From: Rhodococcus sp040643435
Lineage (GTDB): Bacteria; Actinomycetota; Actinomycetes; Mycobacteriales; Mycobacteriaceae
Direction: 5' to 3'
DNA: 64,000 nucleotides
NCBI RefSeq assembly: GCF_040643435.1
Contig: NZ_JBEYUH010000001.1
Coordinates: 124,001-188,000, forward strand
Part shown: in pieces, positions 23,520-32,783 of the stretch
How positions within the stretch are numbered: the stretch's first letter is position 1
How the letters are laid out: every line of letters begins with the position of its first letter
The notes under the pieces: generated by a model
Database searches by the model: none
Seen by the model: only the letters and a program-made list of their open reading frames with translations
What the model was told of the DNA's origin: nothing
Position numbers and translations under genes: made by a program

Positions 23520-24692
23520 ATGGACTTCACGATGGGTGGGGCGGCCCCGGAACTCCGGAGTGAGCTACGCCGGCTGGTACATGAGCACGTCCCCTCGGGC
23601 TTTCTCGGGGCGTTCACGGACGACCCTGCCGATCTCGAAACGGCACAGGAGTTCTGCCGGCTCCTTGCCGACCGTGACCTGCTGTGCATGGCGTGGCCCG
23701 AAGAGTTCGGTGGGCGCGGGGCGTCGATCTGGGAGCAGACGGTGGTCCGCGAAGAGATGTGGGCACACCACGAGCCCAGAGGCGCACAGTACATGGGCGT
23801 GAACTGGGTGGGTCCGACCATCATGCGCCACGGAACCCCCGACCAGCAGCGCGCACATCTGCCGCCCATCGCGCGCGGCGAGGTGATCTGGTGCCAGGGA
23901 TTCAGTGAACCAGGATCCGGATCGGACCTCGCCTCGTTGCGGACCGCAGCCCGCCGTGACGGCGACGGCTGGATCATCTCGGGCCAGAAGATATGGACGT
24001 CCTACGCCACGATGGCGCAGTGGTGCTTCCTGTTGGCCAGAACATCGACGGGCGCACGTAAACAGCAAGGCCTCACGGTATTCCTTGTGCCGATGTCGGA
24101 TCCCGCAATCGAGGTCCGCCCCATTCGCGCCATGCTCGGGCCGCACCATCTCAACGAAGTGTTCTTCGACGACCTCCGCGTCACCGACGCCGACGTTCTC
24201 GGCAATGTGGACGAAGGATGGAAGGTCGTGCAGGAGGTGCTCGCCTACGAGCGTGTGGGCATCGCCCGGTACGCCCGATGCGAACGTCTCCTGCAGACGG
24301 CACCGTCGATTCTCGGCGACCGCTGGGACGACGTACCGGAGGAACTGAAAGCACGCTGGGCACGGATGCTCACCCATTGCCGCCGGGCCAGGCTTCTGGC
24401 CTACCGGGTGGTGTCCCTGCAAAGCACCGGCGACGTGCAGCCGGGCGACGCCGCGGCATATCGGATCGCCGTGACCACGCTCGATCAGGACAGCGCCGAG
24501 GTGCTGACCGAGATTGCTGCCTACGCAACACCGACCGCAGCCGGTGCGGACCGGTTCGACGACGACACCGTCGAGTGGTTCCGGCGTGCGGTCGAAGATC
24601 ACTGGCGGTATTCGCAAGCAGCCACCGTGGCATCGGGAAGCATCGAGATGCAGCGGATCCTGCTGGCCCGAGCCCTTCTGGCGGCGTCATGA
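23520..24692 (+). CDS. Acyl-CoA dehydrogenase, large-subunit type (pair 1)
   Basis: This is a 390-residue FAD-dependent acyl-CoA dehydrogenase. The FAD-binding signatures WCQGFSEPGSGSDLAS and ISGQKIWTSYA are present. At the C-terminus, where medium-chain enzymes have the Glu of YEGT, the sequence is ASGSIEMQR, so the catalytic base must be elsewhere or in the partner. It overlaps the next, shorter dehydrogenase gene by ATGA. Paired dehydrogenase genes of this sort encode alpha2beta2 heterotetramers in actinobacterial sterol catabolism. The ATG follows a -10 element by 6 nt, so the mRNA is probably leaderless. Confidence 0.88.
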   Translation: MDFTMGGAAPELRSELRRLVHEHVPSGFLGAFTDDPADLETAQEFCRLLADRDLLCMAWPEEFGGRGASIWEQTVVREEMWAHHEPRGAQYMGVNWVGPTIMRHGTPDQQRAHLPPIARGEVIWCQGFSEPGSGSDLASLRTAARRDGDGWIISGQKIWTSYATMAQWCFLLARTSTGARKQQGLTVFLVPMSDPAIEVRPIRAMLGPHHLNEVFFDDLRVTDADVLGNVDEGWKVVQEVLAYERVGIARYARCERLLQTAPSILGDRWDDVPEELKARWARMLTHCRRARLLAYRVVSLQSTGDVQPGDAAAYRIAVTTLDQDSAEVLTEIAAYATPTAAGADRFDDDTVEWFRRAVEDHWRYSQAATVASGSIEMQRILLARALLAAS

Positions 24693-25642
24693 ACACGGAA
24701 TTGAGCACGGAAGCAACCGACTACGGGCGCGAAGTCGTCCGGGCGCTGGAAGCCGCCGGAGGTGACGACCTCGCCCTGGCGATCGAGAACGACCCCGACC
24801 GTCGCCGGACGATTGTCGCACCCCTTCTGGGAGAGTTGGGTGCGTGGGACCTCGATCCACGCGGCAACGCCGACGAACTCGAGGCATCCGCGGCACTTTG
24901 CCGCAGCGTGGGCTACTGGGCGGTGCCCTATCCGGTCGCGGAGCGAGTGGCGCGTCCTGCCGATCTCGAGGTCGACGGACTGCTCGTGGTGGCGGACTCC
25001 GACCCCCAGGCACCCGTCGCATGTCTCGACCTTCGTTGGGCCGCAGTCTCGCTGGATGGGCGGCGCAGTATCGCGGTGGCCCGGCCACCGAGCCTCGCGC
25101 CGAGAACGTCGTCATTCGTCGCGCAACTCGACCTGCATCCCGTCGACGACAACGGCGCCACGGACCTTGCGCTCGCAATTACCCTGCCATGCTGGACCCT
25201 GCTGGGAATGCTCGATCGGGCGATGGAATTGACGCGCTCGCACGTTCTCCTCCGTGAACAGTTCGGAGCGCCGCTTGCGACGCTCCAGGGTGTCCAGTTC
25301 CAGCTCACCGACGCGGAGGTCGAACGCACCGGACTGGAGGTACTCGCGAAGTACGCACTGTGGAGTGTTCAGGCCGGCAACGACGAAGCAGTGGACGACG
25401 CGCTCGCGCTGCGCCTGGCGGCCGTCGAAGCTGCGCAGAAAGTCTTCCGCGTCGCGCATCAACTGCACGGCGCGAGCGGGTTCTGCGACGAGACGACGCT
25501 CTCCTGGATCTCCCGGTACAGCTTGCCTCTACGACGGACCCCGTGGGGGCTGTCGGGGACACTCGATGCGCTGACACGACGGATCGGGCGGCGTGGACTG
25601 ACGGGACTGTTCGGTGACTCTCCGGAGAAGGAATCGCGATGA
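24689..25642 (+). CDS. Acyl-CoA dehydrogenase-like, short partner subunit (pair 1)
   Basis: This is a 317-residue protein, shorter than a normal 380-400 residue dehydrogenase. The N-terminal helical domain is compressed and the middle beta-domain is degenerate (VACLDLRWAAVSLDG). The C-terminal four-helix domain is recognisable, with REQFGAPLATLQGVQFQLTD and QLHGASGF. It lacks the EPGSGSD FAD motif of its neighbour. It is most likely the partner subunit of a heterotetramer with the 23520-24692 product. It is coupled to both neighbours by 4-nt overlaps. Confidence 0.82.
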   Translation: MNTELSTEATDYGREVVRALEAAGGDDLALAIENDPDRRRTIVAPLLGELGAWDLDPRGNADELEASAALCRSVGYWAVPYPVAERVARPADLEVDGLLVVADSDPQAPVACLDLRWAAVSLDGRRSIAVARPPSLAPRTSSFVAQLDLHPVDDNGATDLALAITLPCWTLLGMLDRAMELTRSHVLLREQFGAPLATLQGVQFQLTDAEVERTGLEVLAKYALWSVQAGNDEAVDDALALRLAAVEAAQKVFRVAHQLHGASGFCDETTLSWISRYSLPLRRTPWGLSGTLDALTRRIGRRGLTGLFGDSPEKESR

Positions 25643-26436
25643 GATACGAGTTCCCGGACGCACTGAAGGTGACCTGCGACGGCCCGATCCGGCTCGTCGA
25701 GATCGACCGCCCCGACGAACTGAACGCGGTCGACAAGAATCTGCATCGGGCGCTCGCGACCGTGTGGCGGCAATTGGCTGCCGACACCGACGCCGCGGTG
25801 GTGATTCTCACCGGCGCGGGCCGCGCATTCAGTGCGGGCGGCGACCTGGACTGGATCACATCGTTCCTCGACGATCCGGTCGGACGTGACGAGAGTATTC
25901 GTGAGGGCGCCGAGATCATCGACGAGATGCTGCGCTTTCCGCTCCCGGTGATAGCCGCGGTCAACGGGCCGGCAGTCGGACTCGGCTGCAGTGTCGCCGT
26001 GCTCTGCGACATCGTCCTCATGTCGGAGAAGGCATACCTGGCAGATCCGCATGTGGCGGTGGGTCTCGTCGCAGGCGACGGTGGCGCCGCCTTCTGGCCC
26101 CTGCTCACCCCGATCATGCGGTCGCGTGAGTACCTCTACACCGGAGACAGGATCTCGGCGAGCACGGCAGTCGAACTCGGCCTCGCCACCCGCGTCACCG
26201 CGCCCGAGGATCTGTTGCCCGAGGCGCACCGCCTCGCCGGCAGGCTCGCCGCTCAACCCGCGCAGGCATTGCGGGACACGAAGCGAGTGGTCAACATGTA
26301 CCTGTCCCAAGCGCTCGGCGGTCCGATGCAGGCCGGCTTCGCAGCCGAGGTCGCGACCATGCAGTCGGCCGAGCATCGGGATCGGCTGACCGCGCTCCGG
26401 AAGAATGCGCCGAGGCAGAAGGAATCGGCGCGATGA
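25639..26436 (+). CDS. Enoyl-CoA hydratase/isomerase family protein
   Basis: This is a 265-residue crotonase-fold enzyme. The oxyanion-hole segments are AGRAFSAGGDLD and NGPAVGLGCSVAVLCD. At the first catalytic Glu position of typical hydratases the sequence is ADPHVAVG, giving His, while the second Glu is kept in SREYLYTG. That makes a standard hydratase less certain; an isomerase, hydrolase or lyase is possible. It sits between the two dehydrogenase pairs, with ATGA overlaps on both sides, so it acts with them. Confidence 0.85.
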   Translation: MRYEFPDALKVTCDGPIRLVEIDRPDELNAVDKNLHRALATVWRQLAADTDAAVVILTGAGRAFSAGGDLDWITSFLDDPVGRDESIREGAEIIDEMLRFPLPVIAAVNGPAVGLGCSVAVLCDIVLMSEKAYLADPHVAVGLVAGDGGAAFWPLLTPIMRSREYLYTGDRISASTAVELGLATRVTAPEDLLPEAHRLAGRLAAQPAQALRDTKRVVNMYLSQALGGPMQAGFAAEVATMQSAEHRDRLTALRKNAPRQKESAR

Positions 26437-27629
26437 GATCTGCGACCCCTACGCTCGCGGAGTTCCGGGCGACGGTCCGCAAGTGGTGCCGCGACCACGT
26501 TCCGCGCGACTGGCGCCGGGCACAGACCGGCGTCCCGGACGAGGAGTTCGTCCGATTCCAGAAGGAATGGTTCCGGACGCTGCGCGAGGCAGGCTATGCG
26601 GTACCGCACTGGCCGAAGGAATGGGGCGGAGGGATGCCGGTCGCCGAACAGGTCGTGCTGTACCAGGAATTGGCCGCTCACGACGCGCCTCGCCTGGTCC
26701 TGCCCTTCGTATCGATACATCACGCCGCGTCGACGTTGCTGGTGGCGGGCACCGACGAGCAGCGGGAACGTCATCTGCCCGCAATCCTCGACGGAGAGAT
26801 CTGGTGCCAGGGATTCTCCGAGCCGGGCGCCGGATCCGACTTGGCTGCGCTCACGACGAGCGCCCGCAAGGACGGCGATGTCTACGTCGTCAACGGGCAG
26901 AAGCTGTGGGCGAGCGGGGCGATGCACGCCGATCGGTGCCTCCTGCTCGCCCGCACCGATCCCGGTGCCCCGCAACGACGTGGCATCTCGTACTTCCTCA
27001 TGGACATGAGGACACCCGGGATAGAGGTACGCCCCATCCGGCAGGCGACCGGAGAATCGCACTTCTGTGAGATCTTCCTCGACGACGTCATCGTTCCGGC
27101 GACGGACCTCGTCGGTCCTGAGAACGAAGGCTGGCGGGTTGCCCAGGAAACGCTCGGCGCCGAACGCGGGATGACCATGCTCGAACTCGCAGAGCGGCTG
27201 GGCAACGCCGGATTCCGGTGGCTCGTCGAGTTGTGCGCCCGGCCCGGCCCGGGTGGGGCGATACCGCTCGACGATTCTCTGGTCGCCGACCGGTTGGCCC
27301 AGTTCGAGATCGAGCTCACCGGACTGCGCGCGATGTGCGCCGAGTTCGTCGCGGACGATCGGCCCGGCCCCGCCGACGCGTCGATCGTCAAGCTCTACTA
27401 CAGCGAATTGCTCCAGCGCATGACCGGCTTCGCCACCGAGCTCGCCGGTCTCCCGGCCCACGCCCAGCTTCGGAAACCCGCGTCGAGCGGGTGGGAATCC
27501 GGTGCATGGGTACTCGATTTCGTCGGATCGTGGGAGTGGACGATCCCGGGCGGGGCCAGTGAAATCCAGCGCACCATCATCGGCGAACGCGGCCTGGGCC
27601 TGCCCTACGAACCGAGAGGCGATCGATGA
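26433..27629 (+). CDS. Acyl-CoA dehydrogenase, large-subunit type (pair 2)
   Basis: This is a 398-residue acyl-CoA dehydrogenase. WCQGFSEPGAGSDLAA and VNGQKLWASGAMHAD bind FAD and substrate. The C-terminus GGASEIQRTIIGERGLGLP is characteristic of the large subunits of heteromeric actinobacterial enzymes and lacks the YEGT Glu. It overlaps the hydratase gene and the next dehydrogenase gene by 4 nt each. Together with 27626-28720 it forms the second dehydrogenase pair, expected to act on a bulky acyl-CoA. Confidence 0.88.
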   Translation: MRSATPTLAEFRATVRKWCRDHVPRDWRRAQTGVPDEEFVRFQKEWFRTLREAGYAVPHWPKEWGGGMPVAEQVVLYQELAAHDAPRLVLPFVSIHHAASTLLVAGTDEQRERHLPAILDGEIWCQGFSEPGAGSDLAALTTSARKDGDVYVVNGQKLWASGAMHADRCLLLARTDPGAPQRRGISYFLMDMRTPGIEVRPIRQATGESHFCEIFLDDVIVPATDLVGPENEGWRVAQETLGAERGMTMLELAERLGNAGFRWLVELCARPGPGGAIPLDDSLVADRLAQFEIELTGLRAMCAEFVADDRPGPADASIVKLYYSELLQRMTGFATELAGLPAHAQLRKPASSGWESGAWVLDFVGSWEWTIPGGASEIQRTIIGERGLGLPYEPRGDR

Positions 27630-28720
27630 CGGATTCGCTCACCGACCTTTCCGAGTTCCACGACGACATGCGCGCGGTCGTCCGGGACATCCTCGGGCGA
27701 CCGGGAAGTCACCATGGCCCGGCGTGGGAAACCGTCGTCGGCTCCGGTTGGCTCGGATTCGAGGTCCCGGGGGAGTTCGACGGTGCCGATGCAACTTTCG
27801 CGGAAGTTGCGGTGGTGCTTCGGGAGATCGGCCGCGCGGCCGCGCCCGGCCGGTACCCGGCGGTCGCCGTACTCGCACTGGGGGCACTCGGCATGCTCGA
27901 GTCGTGCCCGGATCGCGACCGGCTGCTTCGTGACATCGTCTCGGGGACGTGTGTTCCGGTCCTCGCCGTCGCAGGGGAGCCGACGGGCCGGACGCCCTTC
28001 CGTCTCGAACACGTGCCGGGCGGCGCAGTCCTCGACGGTACTGCGCCCTTCGTTCTCGGGGCGCCCGGAGCGGACCGGATCCTCGTGCCGGCCGAGGAAC
28101 CCGACGGAACGACGGTGATCGTCGATGTGGGACCGAAGACTCCCGGCATGGTGGTCACCGAACAACCGGTGATCGATGCGACCCGCAGTTTCGGTTCAGT
28201 CCTCGCGGCAGGGTTACGCGTGCAACCGGAGTCGGTGTGGCGATTCCGCGGCGACTCCGGGGAGGCGATCGGATTTCTGCACGCCCGTGCCGCAGTGGCG
28301 GTGGCATGCGACAGTCTGGGGCTGAGCGAGGCGATGCTCGATGCCACCGTCGCCTACGTCGGCGCGCGGGAGCAGTTCGGCCGCAAGATCGGCTCTTTCC
28401 AGGCGGTCAAGCACGCGTGCGCCGACATGCTCGTTCAGGTGACGGTCGCGCGCAGGCTCGTCGACGCTGCCGTGCGCGGCATCGCGAGCGGGGATGCGGA
28501 CGCGCCGGTCGCGGCATCGATGGCCAAATCGTACGCGTGTTCCGCGGCAGTCGAGATATCCGGCAAGGCAATGCAATTGCACGGTGGTATGGGCTACACG
28601 TGGGAGAGCGGTATCCACGTGTATCTCAAGCGGGCCACGCTCAACCGTTCGCTTTTCGGCTCACCCGCGCTGCACCGCGCCCGCGTGGCGGAGCGGTACC
28701 GGACTGCATTCCGGGACTGA
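27626..28720 (+). CDS. Acyl-CoA dehydrogenase, small-subunit type (pair 2)
   Basis: This is a 364-residue dehydrogenase. The C-terminal domain is well conserved (REQFGRKIGSFQAVKHACADM and MQLHGGMGYTWESGIHVYLKRA). The N-terminal half is divergent and lacks the EPGSGSD signature. This distribution is that of beta subunits in alpha2beta2 acyl-CoA dehydrogenases. It is the last gene of the plus-strand operon and is followed by a strong terminator. Confidence 0.85.
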   Translation: MTDSLTDLSEFHDDMRAVVRDILGRPGSHHGPAWETVVGSGWLGFEVPGEFDGADATFAEVAVVLREIGRAAAPGRYPAVAVLALGALGMLESCPDRDRLLRDIVSGTCVPVLAVAGEPTGRTPFRLEHVPGGAVLDGTAPFVLGAPGADRILVPAEEPDGTTVIVDVGPKTPGMVVTEQPVIDATRSFGSVLAAGLRVQPESVWRFRGDSGEAIGFLHARAAVAVACDSLGLSEAMLDATVAYVGAREQFGRKIGSFQAVKHACADMLVQVTVARRLVDAAVRGIASGDADAPVAASMAKSYACSAAVEISGKAMQLHGGMGYTWESGIHVYLKRATLNRSLFGSPALHRARVAERYRTAFRD

Positions 28721-28731
28721 CGGTCTCCCGA

Positions 28732-28776
28732 AAAGGATCGCCCCGCACGAGTCGATCTCGTGCGGGGCGATCCTTT
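28732..28776. terminator. Bidirectional intrinsic terminator between convergent operons
   Basis: A perfect 20-bp stem pairs 28732-28751 with 28757-28776 around a 5-nt loop (TCGAT). Runs of A on the left side and T on the right side make it functional on both strands. It separates the dehydrogenase operon from the convergent CoA ligase gene. Confidence 0.88.
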
Positions 28777-28800
28777 CGTTCTGTCGTCACGACCGGAGCA

Positions 28801-30507
28801 TCACACCTGAAGACGCGCGACAGCCAGGTCGCGAATCTCGCTCGACTTGATCTTCGCGCTGCCGGTGAGGCTGATCTCACCCTCGTCGAAGAACAGCACC
28901 TCGCGCGGAACCTTGTAGCTCGCGAGTCGCTCCCGCAGGTACGACCGGATTCCGTCGACATCGAGATCCGTGTCGGCGTGCGCCACGATGCATGAGACGA
29001 CGACCTCGCCGAGCGTGTCGTGCGGAACCCCGACGGTGCGGGCGACCTTCACTCCTGGATGGGCGATGAGTGCCTCGTCCACCTCGAGCGGCGACACATT
29101 CGCGCCACCGGTCTTGATGATGTCGGTGAGCCGGCCTTCCCAGAACAAGCGGCCGGCAGCATCGACGTAGCCGCCGTCCCCGGTGTGGAAGAACCCCGAT
29201 TCGTCGAGCGTCTCACTGAGGGGGATTCCTACATATCCGAGCATCAGGGTCGGGCCCTTGACGCAGATCTCGCCCCGTTCGCCGCGTGGCAGGACTGTGC
29301 CGGTCAGCGGATCGACGATCTCGATGGTTACGCCGGGCAGCGGCTCACCACTACTTCCGGCAGCGATCTCGGACGGTGTGTTGGCGGGATAACACGCGCT
29401 GATCGTGAACGTTTCGGTGTTTCCGTACGCGTGGCTCGGCTCGTACCACTGCGCCGTCACCGTGGGATGCCGCGCCACCGGGGTGTTGAAATCGACATAG
29501 AGCAGACTGCTCAGATCCGCCCTTTCCCAGTTGGGTGCGCCCACGAGTTGTGCCCATTGATGCGGCCAGGCGAACGGAAAGTTCACCCGCTCCTTCTCGA
29601 TGAGTTCGAGGGCTTCCACGGGATCGAAGGTCGGTTGCAGCACCAGGCACCCGCCACTGGCGAGGGTGTTACCCAGCGCCATTGCGAAGTTGCCCGACCA
29701 GAAGTAGCCGTTGGCCGTCCAGCACCGGATGTCGTGTTCGGGCGCGAAGCCGTACATGCGACGGAAGCGCCACATCTGGATACTCACACCGCGGTGGGCG
29801 CTGAGGATCCCCTTCGGTTTGCTCGTCGAACCCGAGGAGAAGAACAGCACGGCGACATCGCTGGGTCGCACACCCGCCGCAGAGGCCTCCACCAGTGCTC
29901 GCGGCTGCGACTGCCCATGTGCCAGGAATTCGTCCCACGACGGCACGGACGCGACTTCGTCCGGTGTGCCGATCATTGCGACGTAGCGTAGGAACGGGTA
30001 CTTCGCCGACTGCACCACTCCGGACGTGGTGGTGCCGAGCTGCGGTTCCAGGCCGGCCAGGGCGGCAGCGAAATCCGTCTTGAGCACGGTGCGCTCGAAC
30101 AACAGGACGGAGACTCCGGAGGTTTCGAGCATGTAATCGAGCTCGGCCGGGGTCGAGAAGGTGCTCAGCGTGACGGCGACGCCTCCCGCCAAGGAGGTGC
30201 CGAAGACCGCTGTGATCCATTCGGGCCGGTTCGTCATCAGCACGCCGACGCGGCCGTCCTTCGCGAGCCCGATTCCGCGCAGCGCTCGTGCCACCTCGAT
30301 CGCACGTTCCCACAGTTCGGCGTAGGTCCAGCGGGTGACACCGTCGGCTCCGTGCATGACGAGCGCTTCGCGGTCCCGGTACAGCTCGGTCACCTCGCGC
30401 AGGAAGCCGGGCAGCGTAAGGCTGCCCAGCCCCGGCTCTTCACTCAGCGGAGGTCCCGAGACGACGGAAATGGAGTCCACCACTTCTGCGGTCGTATCAG
30501 TGCTCAT
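28801..30507 (-). CDS. Acyl-CoA synthetase (ANL superfamily)
   Basis: This is a 568-residue AMP-forming ligase that activates a carboxylic acid to its CoA thioester. The P-loop motif is FFSSGSTSKPKG, followed by HAYGNTET, FFHTGDGGYVD, GRLTDIIKTGGANVSP and the C-terminal catalytic Lys in TGSAKIKS. It is the last gene of a three-gene minus operon with a double-hotdog dehydratase and an AcuI-type reductase. It converges on the dehydrogenase operon, whose substrates it may supply. Confidence 0.9.
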   Translation of the reverse strand: MSTDTTAEVVDSISVVSGPPLSEEPGLGSLTLPGFLREVTELYRDREALVMHGADGVTRWTYAELWERAIEVARALRGIGLAKDGRVGVLMTNRPEWITAVFGTSLAGGVAVTLSTFSTPAELDYMLETSGVSVLLFERTVLKTDFAAALAGLEPQLGTTTSGVVQSAKYPFLRYVAMIGTPDEVASVPSWDEFLAHGQSQPRALVEASAAGVRPSDVAVLFFSSGSTSKPKGILSAHRGVSIQMWRFRRMYGFAPEHDIRCWTANGYFWSGNFAMALGNTLASGGCLVLQPTFDPVEALELIEKERVNFPFAWPHQWAQLVGAPNWERADLSSLLYVDFNTPVARHPTVTAQWYEPSHAYGNTETFTISACYPANTPSEIAAGSSGEPLPGVTIEIVDPLTGTVLPRGERGEICVKGPTLMLGYVGIPLSETLDESGFFHTGDGGYVDAAGRLFWEGRLTDIIKTGGANVSPLEVDEALIAHPGVKVARTVGVPHDTLGEVVVSCIVAHADTDLDVDGIRSYLRERLASYKVPREVLFFDEGEISLTGSAKIKSSEIRDLAVARLQV

Positions 30508-30534
30508 GATGACTTCCTGTTCTCCGTGCTGCCG

Positions 30535-31731
30535 CTAGAGCGGCAACTCGACCTCGGCGGTGGAGGAGACGAGCACGTTGCCGTCCTGATTGGTCAGGCG
30601 CAGCTTGATCTGCACGAGGGGGACACCCCATGTGGTGTCGGTTTCCTTGCCGACAACCTCGGCGTCGAAGTACGTCACGTCGCCTTCGAATGCCGGTCCG
30701 CGGAAGTCGGACTTGATGTGGCGAACCATGCCGTCGTGCCCGGCCCAGTTGGCCAGGAAGTCGGTGCACCACGCACCCATCGTGGCGCCGTAGCCGTATG
30801 CCCTGGCCATGCCGACCTCACCGGCCTTCTCGGCGTCGATGTGCCCGCGCGAGGGGCCCACATACAGGCCGTCCCGCTTGCGCGGATCGATCATGGCGCC
30901 TTCTTCGTCGAAGCCGAATCCTTCGACCCAGCCCGGGTCCTGGTTGATCCACGGATCCTCGACACCCTCGGGCGCCACCCACTCGAAGGTTCCCCAGATA
31001 TTGAAGAGGAACGCGCGGTATTCCGTGGTGAACGTCGCGATGCTGTGGGGTCCGATCACGCGACGGGGGAGAGTGTCGCCGACCTTGACCTCGTCGAAGT
31101 GCGGCGATGTGCCCGACCAGTTGGACAGCAACCATTCGTGACGCAATGCCTCGATCTCGAGGAGTTCGTCGTTCGTCCACTTCTTGACCTCGCCGAGCTG
31201 GTTCTCGTACATGCCACGCTTGGTGGCTTCGGCCGAGAGATAGCGAATCGCGGTGGAACGCTCACGGGCGACAAGGGCGCCGTGCTGATTCGTATGCGTG
31301 GTGTCACCACGCGAGAACATCGTGGGTCCCGCGAACTTGGTCTCCGTGACTTTGTAGTCGTGGAATCGGCGCTCCTGGAACAGTTTGTCTCCGGGACGCA
31401 CCGGGACTCCGTAGAACCACCATTCCTCGCCCCCGAAGATCAGGTGGCTGTTCGGGATGTAGCCGACGCACGCGGGTGCGGCGCCGTGCCCGAAGTCGAG
31501 GGCCACCGCAATGGACTGGGGGGCGACCAGGCCTCCGAACTTGGACTCACGCGCGAAGGTCTCGTTCCAGTGCAGGGGATTGGGGTTGTCCATGGCCATG
31601 GCCCAACGCCGTATGTCGGACGTGCTGCACGGATCCCAGAGTTGTCCGCCGCCGACCGGCTTGCCCACGCGGTGCTCGACGTCGGACAGGTCCAGTTCTA
31701 CAGTTTCCGGCGTTGAGGATTTCTTGCTCAT
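30535..31731 (-). CDS. Double-hotdog MaoC/FAS1-type acyl-CoA dehydratase-like protein
   Basis: This is a 398-residue protein with two hotdog domains in one chain. The N-terminal domain (about residues 20-190) has the MaoC-like D-x4-H pattern in MAMDNPNPLHWNE. The C-terminal domain (about 210-395) has GYGATMGAWCTDFLANWAGH and SDFRGPAFEGDVTYF. Such fused proteins hydrate 2-enoyl-CoAs with bulky acyl groups. It lies between the AcuI-like gene (12 nt) and the ligase gene (27 nt), within one operon. It gives the block an (R)-specific hydratase besides the two crotonases. Confidence 0.82.
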   Translation of the reverse strand: MSKKSSTPETVELDLSDVEHRVGKPVGGGQLWDPCSTSDIRRWAMAMDNPNPLHWNETFARESKFGGLVAPQSIAVALDFGHGAAPACVGYIPNSHLIFGGEEWWFYGVPVRPGDKLFQERRFHDYKVTETKFAGPTMFSRGDTTHTNQHGALVARERSTAIRYLSAEATKRGMYENQLGEVKKWTNDELLEIEALRHEWLLSNWSGTSPHFDEVKVGDTLPRRVIGPHSIATFTTEYRAFLFNIWGTFEWVAPEGVEDPWINQDPGWVEGFGFDEEGAMIDPRKRDGLYVGPSRGHIDAEKAGEVGMARAYGYGATMGAWCTDFLANWAGHDGMVRHIKSDFRGPAFEGDVTYFDAEVVGKETDTTWGVPLVQIKLRLTNQDGNVLVSSTAEVELPL

Positions 31732-31743
31732 CTGCGCTCCCCT

Positions 31744-32727
31744 TTATCGATTGACGTCGACGACGATGCGCCCGCGCACCGTGCCGTTCATGAGTTCGTC
31801 TGCGGCGGTGATCGCTTCTCTCAGCGACACTTCCCGGGCGATGGCGTCGAGCGCGGCCGGATCGAGATCGCGGGACAGGCGAGCCCACGCGGTGACACGG
31901 CGCTCTCGTGGTGCCATGACGCTGTCGATCCCGAGCAGGGACACACCTCGCAGGATGAAGGGCGCCACCGACGCCGGGAAATCCATACCCTGAGCCAGCC
32001 CGCACGCGGCCACAGCACCGCCGTAGCGTGTCTGCGCACACGCGTTCGCGAGGGTGTGGCTGCCGGCGGTGTCGACGACGGCCGCCCAGCGTTCCTTCTG
32101 CATCGGTTTGCCGGGCCCGGAAAGGTCCGCGCGGTCGACGACGGTGGATGCGCCGAGTTGCTGGAGGTATTCGGCCTCGGACGTCTTGCCGGTCGCGGCC
32201 GCCACGGTGAATCCGGCCTTGGTCAGCAGCGCGATCGCGACGCTGCCGACACCGCCGGTCGCGCCGGTGACGAGAACCTCGCCCTGATCCGGAGTCACGC
32301 CGAAGTCCAGGAGGGCGTCCACGCACAGGCTTGCGGTGTATCCGGCTGTGCCGATTGCCATCGCTTGCCGCGCGGTGAATTCGGCGGGCAGCGGCACGAG
32401 CCAGTCTCCGTTCAGCCGTGCGCGCTGGGCCAATCCGCCCCAATGGGTTTCGCCGACGCCCCAGCCGTTGAGGACGACCCGGTCGCCCGGCGACCACTCC
32501 GCGTGGTTGCTTTCGGTGACGACGCCCGCGAGGTCGATTCCGGGAACCATGGGGAACTTGCGGACCACCGGCGACTTGCCGGTGATCGCCAGTGCGTCCT
32601 TGAAATTCAGCGTGGAGTATTCCACGTCGACGGTGACGTCGCCGTCGGGGAGGTCGCTGTCCTCGATGGTCTTCAGCGACACCTCTTGTCCGGCGTCGCC
32701 CTTCTCGATCATCAGTGCCGAAAACAT
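31744..32727 (-). CDS. Medium-chain oxidoreductase, AcuI/YhdH (acrylyl-CoA reductase) type
   Basis: This is a 327-residue NADPH-dependent quinone/acrylyl-CoA reductase-type protein of the zinc-free MDR group. The family features STLNFKDALAITG, GIDLAGVV and the nucleotide motif VTGATGGVGSVA are present, and ILRGVSLLGIDSV is the typical AcuI segment. AcuI reduces acrylyl-CoA to propionyl-CoA. It may reduce a short 2-enoyl-CoA made in this pathway. ATG 32727 with AAAGGA upstream is chosen over a longer reading. Operator copy 3 controls it. Confidence 0.88.
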   Translation of the reverse strand: MFSALMIEKGDAGQEVSLKTIEDSDLPDGDVTVDVEYSTLNFKDALAITGKSPVVRKFPMVPGIDLAGVVTESNHAEWSPGDRVVLNGWGVGETHWGGLAQRARLNGDWLVPLPAEFTARQAMAIGTAGYTASLCVDALLDFGVTPDQGEVLVTGATGGVGSVAIALLTKAGFTVAAATGKTSEAEYLQQLGASTVVDRADLSGPGKPMQKERWAAVVDTAGSHTLANACAQTRYGGAVAACGLAQGMDFPASVAPFILRGVSLLGIDSVMAPRERRVTAWARLSRDLDPAALDAIAREVSLREAITAADELMNGTVRGRIVVDVNR

Positions 32728-32783
32728 CTCTAGGGAATTCCTTTCTCGGTCCGCCCCGTTGTGCGGACGTTCCACTCAGCCGC

